Source: a bacterium (GTDB lineage: Bacteria; Zhuqueibacterota; QNDG01; JAGLOF01). From it: 45,933 nucleotides of DNA. Made by a program: the position numbers and the translations under genes. The notes beneath the pieces were generated by a model. The model saw nothing but the letters and a program-made list of their open reading frames with translations, searched no databases and was not told the origin of the DNA. Shown piece by piece: positions 34,868 through 43,218 of the stretch (positions are counted from its first letter, which is position 1; the number at the start of each line of letters is the position of its first letter). The DNA is taken from NCBI GenBank assembly GCA_016934955.1, contig JAFGRY010000002.1, positions 1 to 45,933 on the forward strand, in the 5' to 3' direction.

Positions 34868-35605
34868 ATGCACTGGGAAAGTTTTTATGTAAAACCTGAG
34901 GATGTTGAGGGTGATTCCCTGCGGTTCCCGCCGGATGAGGCCAGGCATATCGCGCGGGTGCTGAGGAAAAACAGCGGCGATCTGGTCATGGCCGTGGACG
35001 GCAAGGGCACGGTCTACGAAGCGGAACTGACAACGGTGTCGCCCTCCGGTGTCGCCGCCCGCGTTCTTCAGCGGCGACGGCGAACCGGAGAGCCCTCCGC
35101 CGAGATCATGCTCGCCCAGGCCCTGATCAAGGGGGACCGATTCGACTGGGTGGTGGAAAAGACGGTGGAACTGGGGATTCACGGGATCATTCCGGTCGTC
35201 AGCAGATACGTGCAGCCTGCGGCCCGCTCAGGCAAGACGAACCGCAGGCAGCGCATCGCGCTCGCGGCCATGAAGCAGTGCGGCAGGTGCATGCTGCCGA
35301 CGGTGCATGAGCCCAGGGATTTCCGCCGGGCGGTGTCCATGGGCGCCGGCTGTGATCTGCGTCTCATCGCTCACGCGGGGCCGGACAGCCTCTCCGTGGC
35401 CGCGGCGGTCACCAGGGAGTACCGCGGCATGCCGCGGATTCTCATGCTGGTGGGCCCCGAAGGCGGTTTCAGCGAGGAAGAGCTCGCCGAGGCCCTGGAA
35501 CAGGGGTTCACGCCCGTAACGCTCGGCCCCAGGAGACTGCGGGCGGAAACCGCGGCCGTCACCATGACCGTGCAGGTACTGACCGCCCTGGGTGAGCTGT
35601 CGTAA
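34868..35605 (+). CDS. rsmE: 16S rRNA m3U1498 methyltransferase RsmE
   Basis: This 245-residue protein is of usual size for RsmE, which methylates N3 of U1498 in 16S rRNA with SAM. The N-terminal PUA-like part has FPPDEARHIARVLRKNSGD. The SPOUT domain with its C-terminal knot follows: AQALIKGDRFDWVVEKTVELG, LVGPEGGFSEEEL and LGPRRLRAETAAVT, the family signatures. It starts 8 bases after the Omp85 stop and is probably cotranscribed. There is no obvious functional link to the envelope genes around it. Confidence 0.95.
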   Translation: MHWESFYVKPEDVEGDSLRFPPDEARHIARVLRKNSGDLVMAVDGKGTVYEAELTTVSPSGVAARVLQRRRRTGEPSAEIMLAQALIKGDRFDWVVEKTVELGIHGIIPVVSRYVQPAARSGKTNRRQRIALAAMKQCGRCMLPTVHEPRDFRRAVSMGAGCDLRLIAHAGPDSLSVAAAVTREYRGMPRILMLVGPEGGFSEEELAEALEQGFTPVTLGPRRLRAETAAVTMTVQVLTALGELS

Positions 35606-35635
35606 CCGACGGTACCATACACTGACAGGAACCAT

Positions 35636-36568
35636 ATGAAACTGAAAAAACTGTTCGCGGCGTCAAAGGATTTTGTCGTCATCATCATCGGCGGATTCAT
35701 CATGGCCGCCGGTATCGCGGTCTTCCTCGTGGACGCCAAAGTCGTCCCCGGGGGGGTCAGCGGCCTTTCCATGACCATGCACTATCTCTCCGACGGCAAA
35801 ATTCCGGTCGGTCTCATGATGTGGGTATTCAATATCCCCCTCTACCTCTGGGGAGTGCGCGTGCTGGGCAAGCAGTTCGGCATCCGCACCCTGGTGGGAT
35901 TCACGTCCAACTCGTTTTTTGTGGATCTGCTGCGCGGCTCGGTGCCGGGATTCCGCTTTATCCACCTGCATGACCACCCCTCGGTGGTGGCGCTGCAGCA
36001 GAGCGATTTCTTCATGCAGATCCTGGTGGGAAGCGTGCTCATGGGCATCGGCCTGGGGATCATTTTCAAAGCCAAGGGCAGCACGGCAGGTTCCGATGTG
36101 CTGGCGGCGGTCGCCAATAAAAAATGGGGGACGAAGCCGGGCGTCACCTTCATGGTCGTCGACTCGCTGGTGATTCTGCTGGCGGCCGTGGTGCTCAGCC
36201 TCAAGGGCACCCCCACCGGCAGACCGGTGCTGACCCTCACCCTCTATGCCTTCCTGCTGCTCTTCGTATCCAGCAGAATCGTGGATGTGATCCTGGACGG
36301 ATTCGACTACGCGCGTTCCGCTTTCATTATGTCCACGAAGAACGATGAGATCGCGAAAGTGATTATGAACGACATGAGCCGGGGCGCCACCGCCTTTGAG
36401 GCCCGCGGTCTCTATAAAAACACGAAACGGGAGGTCCTCTACACGGTCCTGAGCAGAAAGGAGCTCTCATTGCTCATGGAAGAGGTGCGGGAGATCGATC
36501 CCGATGCCTTTATCATTGTCAATAACGTTCATGAAGTCCTGGGGGAAGGATTCAGACCCAGGGTATAA
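35636..36568 (+). CDS. YitT-family membrane protein (DUF161 + DUF2179)
   Basis: This 310-residue protein has five to six hydrophobic segments in the first 220 residues (DUF161: VIIIGGFIMAAGIAVFLVDA, VPGGVSGLSM, GIGLGIIFKAKGSTAGSDVL). A soluble DUF2179 domain of about 80 residues follows (GATAFEARGLYKNTKREVLY to the end), related to PII-like regulatory folds. Proteins of this family are widespread with no well-established function; some are thought to be transporters. The start has CAGGAACC upstream. It is cotranscribed at least with the RsmE gene (30 bp gap). Confidence 0.9.
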   Translation: MKLKKLFAASKDFVVIIIGGFIMAAGIAVFLVDAKVVPGGVSGLSMTMHYLSDGKIPVGLMMWVFNIPLYLWGVRVLGKQFGIRTLVGFTSNSFFVDLLRGSVPGFRFIHLHDHPSVVALQQSDFFMQILVGSVLMGIGLGIIFKAKGSTAGSDVLAAVANKKWGTKPGVTFMVVDSLVILLAAVVLSLKGTPTGRPVLTLTLYAFLLLFVSSRIVDVILDGFDYARSAFIMSTKNDEIAKVIMNDMSRGATAFEARGLYKNTKREVLYTVLSRKELSLLMEEVREIDPDAFIIVNNVHEVLGEGFRPRV

Positions 36569-36597
36569 CCACATAACTAACCTGAAGAAGTGAGACT

Positions 36598-38145
36598 ATG
36601 AAACATAGAAAGAAATACGCCGATCCTGAAGAGAAACAGAAACACCTGGAAAAAACACAGGCTCAGGATCAGAAGAAATCGACTCAAAAAGAACTCCCGG
36701 AAATTACCCTGGACAAACTGCCGGAAAAAATACAGGCGTCAGCCAGGGCCGCCGGCTGGAAAAAACTGATGCCGGTACAGGCGCGGGCCATTCCCTACGC
36801 GAGAGCGAACATCGATCACATGGTCCAGTCCCGGACGGGCAGCGGTAAAACAGGAGCGTTTCTCATGCCTCTGGCTGAAAAACTGGACGCATCCCGCAAT
36901 GAATGCCAGGCGCTGATCCTCGTACCCACCCGGGAGCTGGCCAAGCAGGTGAGCAGCGAAGCCGAGATGCTCTTCGGCAAATCGGGAATCAGGAACATCG
37001 CTGTATACGGAGGCGTGGGGTACAACACCCAGTTAAAGGCCTTTGAAGAGGGCGCCCATGTGGTCGTGGGTACGCCGGGAAGACTGCTGGACCATCTGAT
37101 GCGCGGCGCCCTCAGTCTCAAGGGCCTGAAAGTGCTCATCTTCGATGAGGCGGACCGCCTCCTCTCCATGGGATTCTATCCCGACATGAAGAAAGTACAA
37201 TCATTTCTGCCCGAAAAGCGCCTCAATATCAATATGTTTTCCGCGACCTTTCCGCCCCGGGTGATCAGCCTCGCGGAACAGTTCATGACGACTCCTTCCG
37301 TGCTCAGCCTCAGTGAGGACCATGTCCATGTCACGGAGATCGAGCATGAATACTGTATTATCAGGGGTATGGGCAAGGACCGGACCCTGGTGCGGCTGAT
37401 CGAGGTGGAGAATCCCGATTCCGCGATTATATTCTGCAATACGAGGGCCCAGGTCGACTATGTGAGCGAGCTGCTGAAAAACTTCGGCTACAACGCAGCC
37501 GGATTGAGTTCCGATCTTTCTCAGAACGCCCGCGAGCAGATCATCCGCCAGATAAAAGACGGCAAACTGCGGCTGGTGGTCGCCACCGATGTCGCATCCC
37601 GGGGGCTCGACATTCCCAATCTTTCCCACGTGTTTCTCTATGAGGTCCCCGAAGATCCCGAGGATTACATCCACCGCGCGGGACGTACCGGAAGGGCCGG
37701 AGCCAGCGGCACCGCGATCTCACTCGTGGGCCTGATCGAACAGCTTTCCCTGAAACGCATCGCCAAGCGCTACGGCATCGACATGCTGAAGCGCGAAGCG
37801 CCGTCGGATGATGATGTTCAGAAAGTGGTGTCCGAGCGGCTGACGATCATGCTCGAGGCCCGTTACCGCGGCATGGACGGGATGCAGAAGGAGCGCATGC
37901 GCCGCTTTCTGCCCCTGGCTGAAGTGCTGGCCAAAGGGGATGAGCACCATCTCACGGCCATTCTCCTGGACGAGATGTACCACAACGCCCTGCACGCGGC
38001 CCCGGAAATGCCGGAACTCAGCGAACGCAAGCCGGAGGACAGGAACAGGCAGCACTCCTCTCGCGGCCGGCGCCCGCGCAGCAGAGGAGGGTCGTCCGAC
38101 AAACGGCGGAGCGATTCCGGAAGCAGGGATAAGGGTAAACGGTAA
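36598..38145 (+). CDS. DEAD-box ATP-dependent RNA helicase
   Basis: This 515-residue protein has every DEAD-box motif: Q region (KLMPVQARAIP), I (SRTGSGKTGAF), Ia (PTRELA), Ib (TPGRLLD), II (DEAD), III (SAT), IV (IIFCNTR), V (ATDVASRGLDIP) and VI (HRAGRTGRAG). It unwinds or remodels RNA with ATP, typically in ribosome assembly or mRNA decay. Lysine-rich ends flank the core: the first 30 residues, and a tail rich in Arg/Ser/Gly after residue 475 that can bind RNA. The last codons and stop lie in GGATAAGGGTAAACGG-type spacer repeat, so the tail end may be repeat-derived. Dispersed repeat copy B begins right after the stop. Confidence 0.95.
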   Translation: MKHRKKYADPEEKQKHLEKTQAQDQKKSTQKELPEITLDKLPEKIQASARAAGWKKLMPVQARAIPYARANIDHMVQSRTGSGKTGAFLMPLAEKLDASRNECQALILVPTRELAKQVSSEAEMLFGKSGIRNIAVYGGVGYNTQLKAFEEGAHVVVGTPGRLLDHLMRGALSLKGLKVLIFDEADRLLSMGFYPDMKKVQSFLPEKRLNINMFSATFPPRVISLAEQFMTTPSVLSLSEDHVHVTEIEHEYCIIRGMGKDRTLVRLIEVENPDSAIIFCNTRAQVDYVSELLKNFGYNAAGLSSDLSQNAREQIIRQIKDGKLRLVVATDVASRGLDIPNLSHVFLYEVPEDPEDYIHRAGRTGRAGASGTAISLVGLIEQLSLKRIAKRYGIDMLKREAPSDDDVQKVVSERLTIMLEARYRGMDGMQKERMRRFLPLAEVLAKGDEHHLTAILLDEMYHNALHAAPEMPELSERKPEDRNRQHSSRGRRPRSRGGSSDKRRSDSGSRDKGKR

Positions 38146-38158
38146 AAGGATAACGTCC

Positions 38159-38290
38159 CTGCGGCCCCGCCCCGAGTTTCCAACGAAAAGCACGAAAGAA
38201 ACGAAAAAGAAAGAGCTTGAGAGCCTGACCTTGTGACAAGTCTCGACTTGTCACAAGACCGGGCAGGGTATTTGGAAATTGTATATTCGT
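38159..38290. repeat. Dispersed repeat, copy B (short form)
   Basis: The left end (CGGCCCCGCCCCGAGTTTCC, then ACGAAA words at 38182-38212) matches copies A and C. The internal inverted pair is closed up here: CTTGTGACAAGTC (38230-38242) and GACTTGTCACAAG (38245-38257) are separated by only 2 bases, giving a near-perfect palindrome. After TTTGGAAATTG the match to A and C stops, so about 200 bp of the long form are missing. Confidence 0.7.
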
Positions 38291-38415
38291 GGGACCAAAC
38301 ATCGCTGCGCGGATTTTATAATTTCTTTCCGCTTCCGCCATCGCCATCCTGTGCAATGTAAAAACATCATCTCCGGAGAAAACATATTTTTTTTCAGGAA
38401 CATCGCCTCTCGAAT

Positions 38416-38447
38416 CCGTATTGTATTACGAAGACCAATACATACGG
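38416..38447 (+). promoter_or_regulatory. Hairpin next to the ribosome-binding site
   Basis: CCGTATTGTATT (38416-38427) pairs with AATACATACGG (38437-38447) with one bulged base and a 9-nt loop. Its 3' arm ends inside the sequence CGGAGG, so folding would cover part of the Shine-Dalgarno of the gene that starts at 38457. It could also be a protein-binding site. Confidence 0.45.
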
Positions 38448-38456
38448 AGGACAATC

Positions 38457-39590
38457 ATGCACCCCGGGATGTCAAGACCCGCCCCCACCCTTTTGCATTT
38501 TCTGTTATTGTTCACTGCGGTTATCACGGTAACCTGTGCTAATCCTCTGGCGACGGCTGATCCCGGCGCCCCCCCCGACGCCGGCGTCACCGACGGCCCG
38601 GCAGTGACTCGCAGTGAAATTATTCTGAAAGCCGATACATTCGCCAGACTCCACTGGACCATGACCGAAGAGAACAGGACGGGTCCCGGGGCTTTCGTCA
38701 GCACCTATCCTGTCGGCGACCGCATCGGTGTGGGGTATAAATGGAGCGGATGGAATACAGTCGCAGAATTCATCGAGGGGATCGAAGCCGGGTGGGGCAC
38801 CGGGACCGGGGCATATGTCACCTATCAGGACTACCCGATCGAGAGTGTCGTCGGTGTCTCCTGCACAGGATTTGTCTCCCGGGCCTGGCAGCTGAATAAT
38901 AAATACACCCTCAATTATCCGGACCGCCCCGACATTCTCTATAAATTCAGCCGGATCACGTGTCCCGTCGATGGTGTCGATCTGGCCGGCGGCAATTTCG
39001 AAGCCCTGAAGAAAGGGGATGCGTTTATCAACAGCGGTCACATCATCCTCTATGTGTACACGACCCGGGACAACAGGATCATGATCATGGATTCCAGTAT
39101 CGAAGGTGTCCGCTTCAGGGCACTGCCCTGGTATTTCTTTTCACAGAACGGGTATCAGGCGATACGATACAACAACATCGTCGAAATATCCGATCCAGCC
39201 GGCACGATGACGAATCCCATCATGATTCCCGGTGACGGCCTGCCATACACCCACAGCGGCAGCACCCGGGATGTCGTATCCATGGAGTTCGACCGCTATT
39301 CAGCGGCCCTGGAAATGAACGAGCAGGGTCCGGAAGTCGTCTACCGGCTGCACCTGCCCGCCGCCGCCGATCTTTCCGCAACCGTCACCGACATCAAGGA
39401 GGAAGGCATCGACAACGATATATTTCTCCTGACCAGCCTTGACCGGGACGGAAACAGGAACGCCGTAGACGTCATTGCCGGAGGAGACAACACGATTTCA
39501 GCGACGGTGGCCGCAGGCGTGTACTATCTTGTGGTGGACAGCGGCGCGGACAGACCCGGCGAGTATGTCCTCACCGTGCATATAAAATAG
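38457..39590 (+). CDS. Exported NlpC/P60-like cysteine peptidase with C-terminal PPC-like domain
   Basis: This 377-residue protein is counted from the ATG at 38457, which has GGAGG 7 bases upstream. The N-terminus is a signal peptide; a Cys at 27 (VTVTC) makes a lipoprotein possible but the lipobox is poor. The central domain has the NlpC/P60 pattern: catalytic Cys136 in VSCTGFVSRAW, and His195 in KKGDAFINSGHIILYV. NlpC/P60 enzymes usually cut peptidoglycan peptides. The C-terminal 110 residues (about 265-377) form a beta domain, ending in GVYYLVVDSGADRPGEYVLT, that resembles PPC-type domains of secreted proteases. Homology is judged from motifs only. It stands alone between two repeat copies. 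Confidence 0.65.
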   Translation: MHPGMSRPAPTLLHFLLLFTAVITVTCANPLATADPGAPPDAGVTDGPAVTRSEIILKADTFARLHWTMTEENRTGPGAFVSTYPVGDRIGVGYKWSGWNTVAEFIEGIEAGWGTGTGAYVTYQDYPIESVVGVSCTGFVSRAWQLNNKYTLNYPDRPDILYKFSRITCPVDGVDLAGGNFEALKKGDAFINSGHIILYVYTTRDNRIMIMDSSIEGVRFRALPWYFFSQNGYQAIRYNNIVEISDPAGTMTNPIMIPGDGLPYTHSGSTRDVVSMEFDRYSAALEMNEQGPEVVYRLHLPAAADLSATVTDIKEEGIDNDIFLLTSLDRDGNRNAVDVIAGGDNTISATVAAGVYYLVVDSGADRPGEYVLTVHIK

Positions 39591-39650
39591 GAGAGTGGAA
39601 TTCAGTATCGGTCTCGCTATCTCAATCGCAGTCGCCCATCGAGACCGGCC

Positions 39651-40020
39651 CCTCGGCCCCGCCCCGAGTTTCCAGCGAAAGGCACGAAAATAACGAAAGA
39701 CTGAATAGAGCGCTGGCTGGCCCTGTGCCAATTCTCTCCTGACTGTCTGCTAAAAAAGCGACCTTCTCAACAGATCACCCAGGAAGACTTGTCACAAGGT
39801 CAGACGTGGCAAAGCTGGTGCACTTGGAAATTGGTCATTGGACATTGGATATTGATTATTGTTTATTTACCCCATGAACTCATGAACCATCTCTTCGCTC
39901 TTCTCGCTCTTTTCGTTCCCTTCGCTCTCCAGATGGGCCGCCGGCCCATCCTACTTGTCGTTCTTATCGCTCTTCTCGTTCTATTTTTTTTCTGTCTCCT
40001 GTCTGCTGTCTCCTGTCTGC
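39651..40020. repeat. Dispersed repeat, copy C
   Basis: This is the third copy of the repeat seen at 27.04 and 38.16 kb. It shares CGGCCCCGCCCCGAGTTTCC, ACGAAA words, GACTTGTCACAAGGTC (39786-39801), TGGAAATTGGTCATTGGA, ATTGGATATTGATTATTG and CCCATGAACTCATGAACC with copies A and B. The left partner of the inner inverted pair is degenerate here. The right end has TTTTCGTTC/CTTCTCGCTC words and ends in CTGTCTGCTGTCTCC-type repeats. It lies between convergent genes. Confidence 0.7.
39932..39950. terminator. Compact GC-rich hairpin between convergent genes
   Basis: GATGGGCC (39932-39939) and GGCCCATC (39943-39950) form a perfect 8-bp stem with a GCC loop. On the plus strand a pyrimidine-rich stretch follows, with a run of T's about 35 bases on. 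It lies between convergent genes, so a transcription-ending role is possible. It could equally be a small REP-type palindrome within repeat copy C. Confidence 0.35.
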
Positions 40021-40021
40021 C

Positions 40022-41317
40022 TTACTTCACCACCGCCACTTTCCGCACCCGCACCTCACTCCCGACTCTCAACTGTGCCAGATACACCCCGCTCCTCACA
40101 CCTGCCGCGTTCCACACCGCTTCATGCCTGCCGGCACTTTTAAGGCCCTGCTCAAGGACAGAGACCGTTCTCCCCCGCAGGTCGACGATGGTCATAGTTA
40201 TATTCGCTCGGGCAGAGAGAGTATAGGGGATCCGCGTCTCACCGTTAAACGGATTGGGATAATTCTGGTCGAGTGAAAATGCACGAGGCAAATCCAGTTC
40301 ATCACTCTGTACTTCTGTATAAATACCGCCACCATTCCTGGTTTTATACAACGCTCGACTGCAGAGAATAAAGCCGTGGGCACTATCTGCGAACTCAACA
40401 TTGTTTAAGGCACCATCACCAGTTGGAGAAATTTCCATTTGAAGCACAAATGTCCGGCCTGAATCACCTGAAAAATACAATTCATTACTCCCGGCAACCC
40501 AGACATTCGAAGGGGTACCGGGGGCAAATTCAAAATCGGTTCTGTGATAAAATCCCGGTATTGAATCAACAACTGTCACAAGGCCATCTACCGTACGACC
40601 GAAACCGTGAATCATGGAAAACAGCCCAAAATTCGCATCGTAAAACTTCACAATATCAGATCCAAGCCTTCCGGTATCCATCCAGGTAACTCCTCCATCC
40701 ACGGTCTTCCAGATTTTTGCGTTTGGTGCCCTGAAATAACCGACATCCATCGTGGGAAATGAAACACAACGCCATTCATTGTAAGAATATCTTCCGATCG
40801 CCTGCTGGTTGACTGATATCCAGTTCTGCCCGCCGTCAGTTGTTTTCAGAATAACCGGTGCGTCTCCCGAGGGGGCATCCCCCATAGCGACACCGTTGCC
40901 TAAATCGAACATCTGGATATAATTGAGATAATGAGTAAGGGATTCATCATCGAATTGGCATACCCAGTTTACGCCTCGATCCTCCGTAGTATAAATCTTT
41001 CTGCCGGCGCCAATCACCCAGATATGATCCCTGTCAATCATACTGATGTCGGAACCGCCGTGAGTTTCCCCCGGCAGGAAAGGGATCTCGACCCAGGTAC
41101 CACCATTATCAGTCGTCTGAAAATATTTTTCTGAATCTGTATAAATATTGAGAATCACAGTGTTCTTGTCGCACACATCCATCGCTAATGACCACTCAAA
41201 TGCCGGCAATCCACCGCCCTCAACCTTGCTCCATTGAGAAAATGCCTGTTGAGATTGAAGGAAACTGAATGACATCAATAATAAGTAATAATAAGCACAT
41301 CTTTTGAACGATCTCAT
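40022..41317 (-). CDS. Secreted BNR/Ycf48-like repeat protein with T9SS sorting domain
   Basis: This 431-residue protein starts at 41317, behind AGGAGGAAATT. A signal peptide ends near AFSQ. About six Asp-box/BNR repeats follow (TTDNGGTWVEI, TTEDRGVNWVC, TTDGGQNWISV, TVDGGVTWMDT, SGDSGRTFVLQ), predicting a propeller like those of Ycf48/sortilin-type proteins. The last 85 residues are a T9SS type A sorting domain (LDQNYPNPFNGETRIPYTL ... GVYLAQLRVGSEVRVRKVAVV), so it should be exported and surface-attached by the type IX system. The sorting-domain DNA is very similar to that of the next gene upstream. The binding target is unknown. Confidence 0.85.
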   Translation of the reverse strand: MRSFKRCAYYYLLLMSFSFLQSQQAFSQWSKVEGGGLPAFEWSLAMDVCDKNTVILNIYTDSEKYFQTTDNGGTWVEIPFLPGETHGGSDISMIDRDHIWVIGAGRKIYTTEDRGVNWVCQFDDESLTHYLNYIQMFDLGNGVAMGDAPSGDAPVILKTTDGGQNWISVNQQAIGRYSYNEWRCVSFPTMDVGYFRAPNAKIWKTVDGGVTWMDTGRLGSDIVKFYDANFGLFSMIHGFGRTVDGLVTVVDSIPGFYHRTDFEFAPGTPSNVWVAGSNELYFSGDSGRTFVLQMEISPTGDGALNNVEFADSAHGFILCSRALYKTRNGGGIYTEVQSDELDLPRAFSLDQNYPNPFNGETRIPYTLSARANITMTIVDLRGRTVSVLEQGLKSAGRHEAVWNAAGVRSGVYLAQLRVGSEVRVRKVAVVK

Positions 41318-41361
41318 AATTTCCTCCTGTATTATATTTTTGATCATTCCCCCGGCTGTTT

Positions 41362-43149
41362 CTAACGCGTGAGTACGATCTTTCTCGTTCTCACCCCATC
41401 TCCCGCCTTCAACTGTGCCAGGTAGACGCCGCTGCTAAAGCCTGCCGCGTTCCACACAGCCTCATGCCTGCCGGCGTTTCGCACTCCCTGCTCGAGGAGG
41501 GCAACCGTGCGGCCCCGCAGGTCGATGATAGAGAGGGTTACGTTCGCTCTAGCGGTTAGCGTATAGGGAATGCGGGTCTCGCTGTTAAAGGGGTTGGGGT
41601 AGTTCTGCTGCAGAGTAAAATAAACCGGTGTACTCACCGGACGGTCAGCAACCGCGTTGGTATAACTGCTTGGGTACACCCCCGTGTGCCGTTCGTCATG
41701 CTGGAACATCGGCCATTCCAGGTTGGTGCAGGGGCCGGTTGAAGGGATGTCCCAGACGTAGATCATGCTGTCTTCCGCTGCCGCAATTAATTCAACGCTC
41801 CCGTCACCATCAAGATCACTGATTGCAATTCGTGAACTGCTGCTGTTTATCACTATCGGGAAACCGTTCACTGGTGTTCCGTCATGATGCCAGGCAAAAA
41901 TATTATTGGTCCTATAGGATGTGATTAATATCTCAATATCATCATCCCCGTCGATGTCTCCAGCGACAGGATTGCCATCAATAATATCCTCTTCATCTGT
42001 ATAAAGCGGCCATCCAGGTAAGGATTTCCCATCTTTGTCTACGACATGGATCTTTGGAACAAAAGCGCCTCCGGCACTGCCATAAATTAATTCAGGCAGT
42101 CCATCCTGATTAACATCCGCGAATGCTAATCGGGAAAAAGCAACGCGTTGTTTATCCCAATCATTATCTGCAAATCCATTATTTTTAAATTTTGTACCAT
42201 GAGTATAAATCTCATAGACGCCGTCTCCATTCATATCAGCTACGGCTAGTGCATAGTTCCACTCAGTGGTGATAATCGGGAAATAGCCTTCCATGACACT
42301 GCCGTCCGATTCCAGGGCATAGATGGCATTTTCCCGCTCGTTTGGGTGCTCCCGGCTTAAAAATCCCGATAATATTTCTCGATCGCCGTCATTGTCAAGG
42401 TCAACAGCAATAAGCGGTGAGCGAGGCCCCCGATTTACACCCGAAGCCGAATCCGGTTCAACCGGCCATCCGTCAACAAGCGTGCCGTCGTAATTGAAAG
42501 CATAAATAGAGTTGTAGTAAATAATCGGATCTGAAAAATGCCGATAAGACTCTCCAGTTGCAACGATAATATTCAAGAATCCATCATTCGTTATATCTGC
42601 CAAACATACGGTATTCATCCAATCAAGTGAGCCCTCAGTCATTATCGGCCAGCCGGGCAGCTCACTGCCATCGGGTCGTAAGACATGCACTCGTCCGTTG
42701 GGGAAATATGTAGATAACAGGTTAATTCTCTCGATAGCAATAATTTCCGGCAAACCATCATTATTGATATCCGCGACCGCAGGTGATGAGAGATCAGTAC
42801 CAATTCTTTTCGGCCAGAACCTGGAATAAATTTCACCGTTTTCTCGAAAAACATAGATCATACCGTTGCGATCAGCAACAATTATTTCCTTAATACCATC
42901 ACCGTCAAGATCGGATGTCACGGGAAATTGGGGCCAGAGACTGACACGCTGCGGCCAGCCTTGTCTGAGGGGGATATCGGATTTCTTGTATATAATTTTT
43001 GAAGATGACATTGAATCGGGAGTTTGCAGTGCAGCCATGTTAAGCATGGCCTTGGTCCGCCAGGGCTTGTCAGCTTCCGGTCTAATTTGCCCCGACACCT
43101 GCATGTACATAGCTAGAATAAAAAAACCGCCAATATTTTTAACTTTCAC
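41362..43149 (-). CDS. Secreted FG-GAP propeller protein with T9SS sorting domain
   Basis: This 595-residue protein uses a GTG start with AGGAGG 5 bases upstream. A signal peptide precedes at least seven FG-GAP/VCBS repeats with calcium loops (DLDGDGIKEIIVAD, DINNDGLPEIIAI, DLDNDGDREILSG, DMNGDGVYEIYTH, DVNQDGLPELIYG, DIDGDDDIEILIT, DLDGDGSVELIAA). WPMFQHDERHTG, a common ending of such propellers, follows. The last 85 residues are a T9SS type A domain (LQQNYPNPFNSETRIPYTL ... GVYLAQLKAGDGVRTRKIVL). It should be secreted to the cell surface. It is preceded by a strong hairpin and followed 44 bp later by the BNR-type gene. The body is A+T-rich, whereas its sorting-domain segment is GC-rich. Confidence 0.88.
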   Translation of the reverse strand: MKVKNIGGFFILAMYMQVSGQIRPEADKPWRTKAMLNMAALQTPDSMSSSKIIYKKSDIPLRQGWPQRVSLWPQFPVTSDLDGDGIKEIIVADRNGMIYVFRENGEIYSRFWPKRIGTDLSSPAVADINNDGLPEIIAIERINLLSTYFPNGRVHVLRPDGSELPGWPIMTEGSLDWMNTVCLADITNDGFLNIIVATGESYRHFSDPIIYYNSIYAFNYDGTLVDGWPVEPDSASGVNRGPRSPLIAVDLDNDGDREILSGFLSREHPNERENAIYALESDGSVMEGYFPIITTEWNYALAVADMNGDGVYEIYTHGTKFKNNGFADNDWDKQRVAFSRLAFADVNQDGLPELIYGSAGGAFVPKIHVVDKDGKSLPGWPLYTDEEDIIDGNPVAGDIDGDDDIEILITSYRTNNIFAWHHDGTPVNGFPIVINSSSSRIAISDLDGDGSVELIAAAEDSMIYVWDIPSTGPCTNLEWPMFQHDERHTGVYPSSYTNAVADRPVSTPVYFTLQQNYPNPFNSETRIPYTLTARANVTLSIIDLRGRTVALLEQGVRNAGRHEAVWNAAGFSSGVYLAQLKAGDGVRTRKIVLTR

Positions 43150-43171
43150 AGGCGCCTCCTGGCATTTGTGT

Positions 43172-43211
43172 CTATCTTACCGGCAGGGAGAATCCCCTGC
43201 CGGTAAGATAG
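43172..43211 (-). terminator. Perfect 17-bp stem-loop between two T9SS genes
   Basis: CTATCTTACCGGCAGGG (43172-43188) and its exact complement (43195-43211) enclose a 6-nt loop. It starts 7 bases after the stop of the cysteine-rich gene, in a 69-bp gap. There is no T-run downstream on the minus strand, so it may be a partial terminator, a processing site or an mRNA stabiliser rather than a classic intrinsic terminator. Confidence 0.5.
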
Positions 43212-43218
43212 AAAACTG

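Larger units (their letters stand above)
38146..38456. other. Spacer between helicase and NlpC/P60-like gene
   Basis: These 311 bp contain repeat copy B (38159-38290). They then hold an A/T-rich leader with a T-run near 38390 and an inverted repeat next to the ribosome site of the following gene. No further gene is visible. Confidence 0.5.
39591..40021. other. 431-bp convergent spacer
   Basis: This spacer has no gene. It holds an inverted repeat GGTCTCG/CGAGACC near 39610-39645, repeat copy C, and the GATGGGCC hairpin at 39932. It separates the plus-strand series from the minus-strand T9SS block. Confidence 0.5.

Noticed and set aside
38230..38257. Palindrome after the helicase gene as an intrinsic terminator
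   Set aside because: No T-run follows on either strand, and the same inverted pair recurs 50-60 bp apart in repeat copy A, so it belongs to the repeat.
39789..40226. Open frame of 145 codons on the plus strand in the convergent spacer
   Set aside because: It is built from repeat copy C and the antisense of the sorting-domain segment, with no ribosome site.
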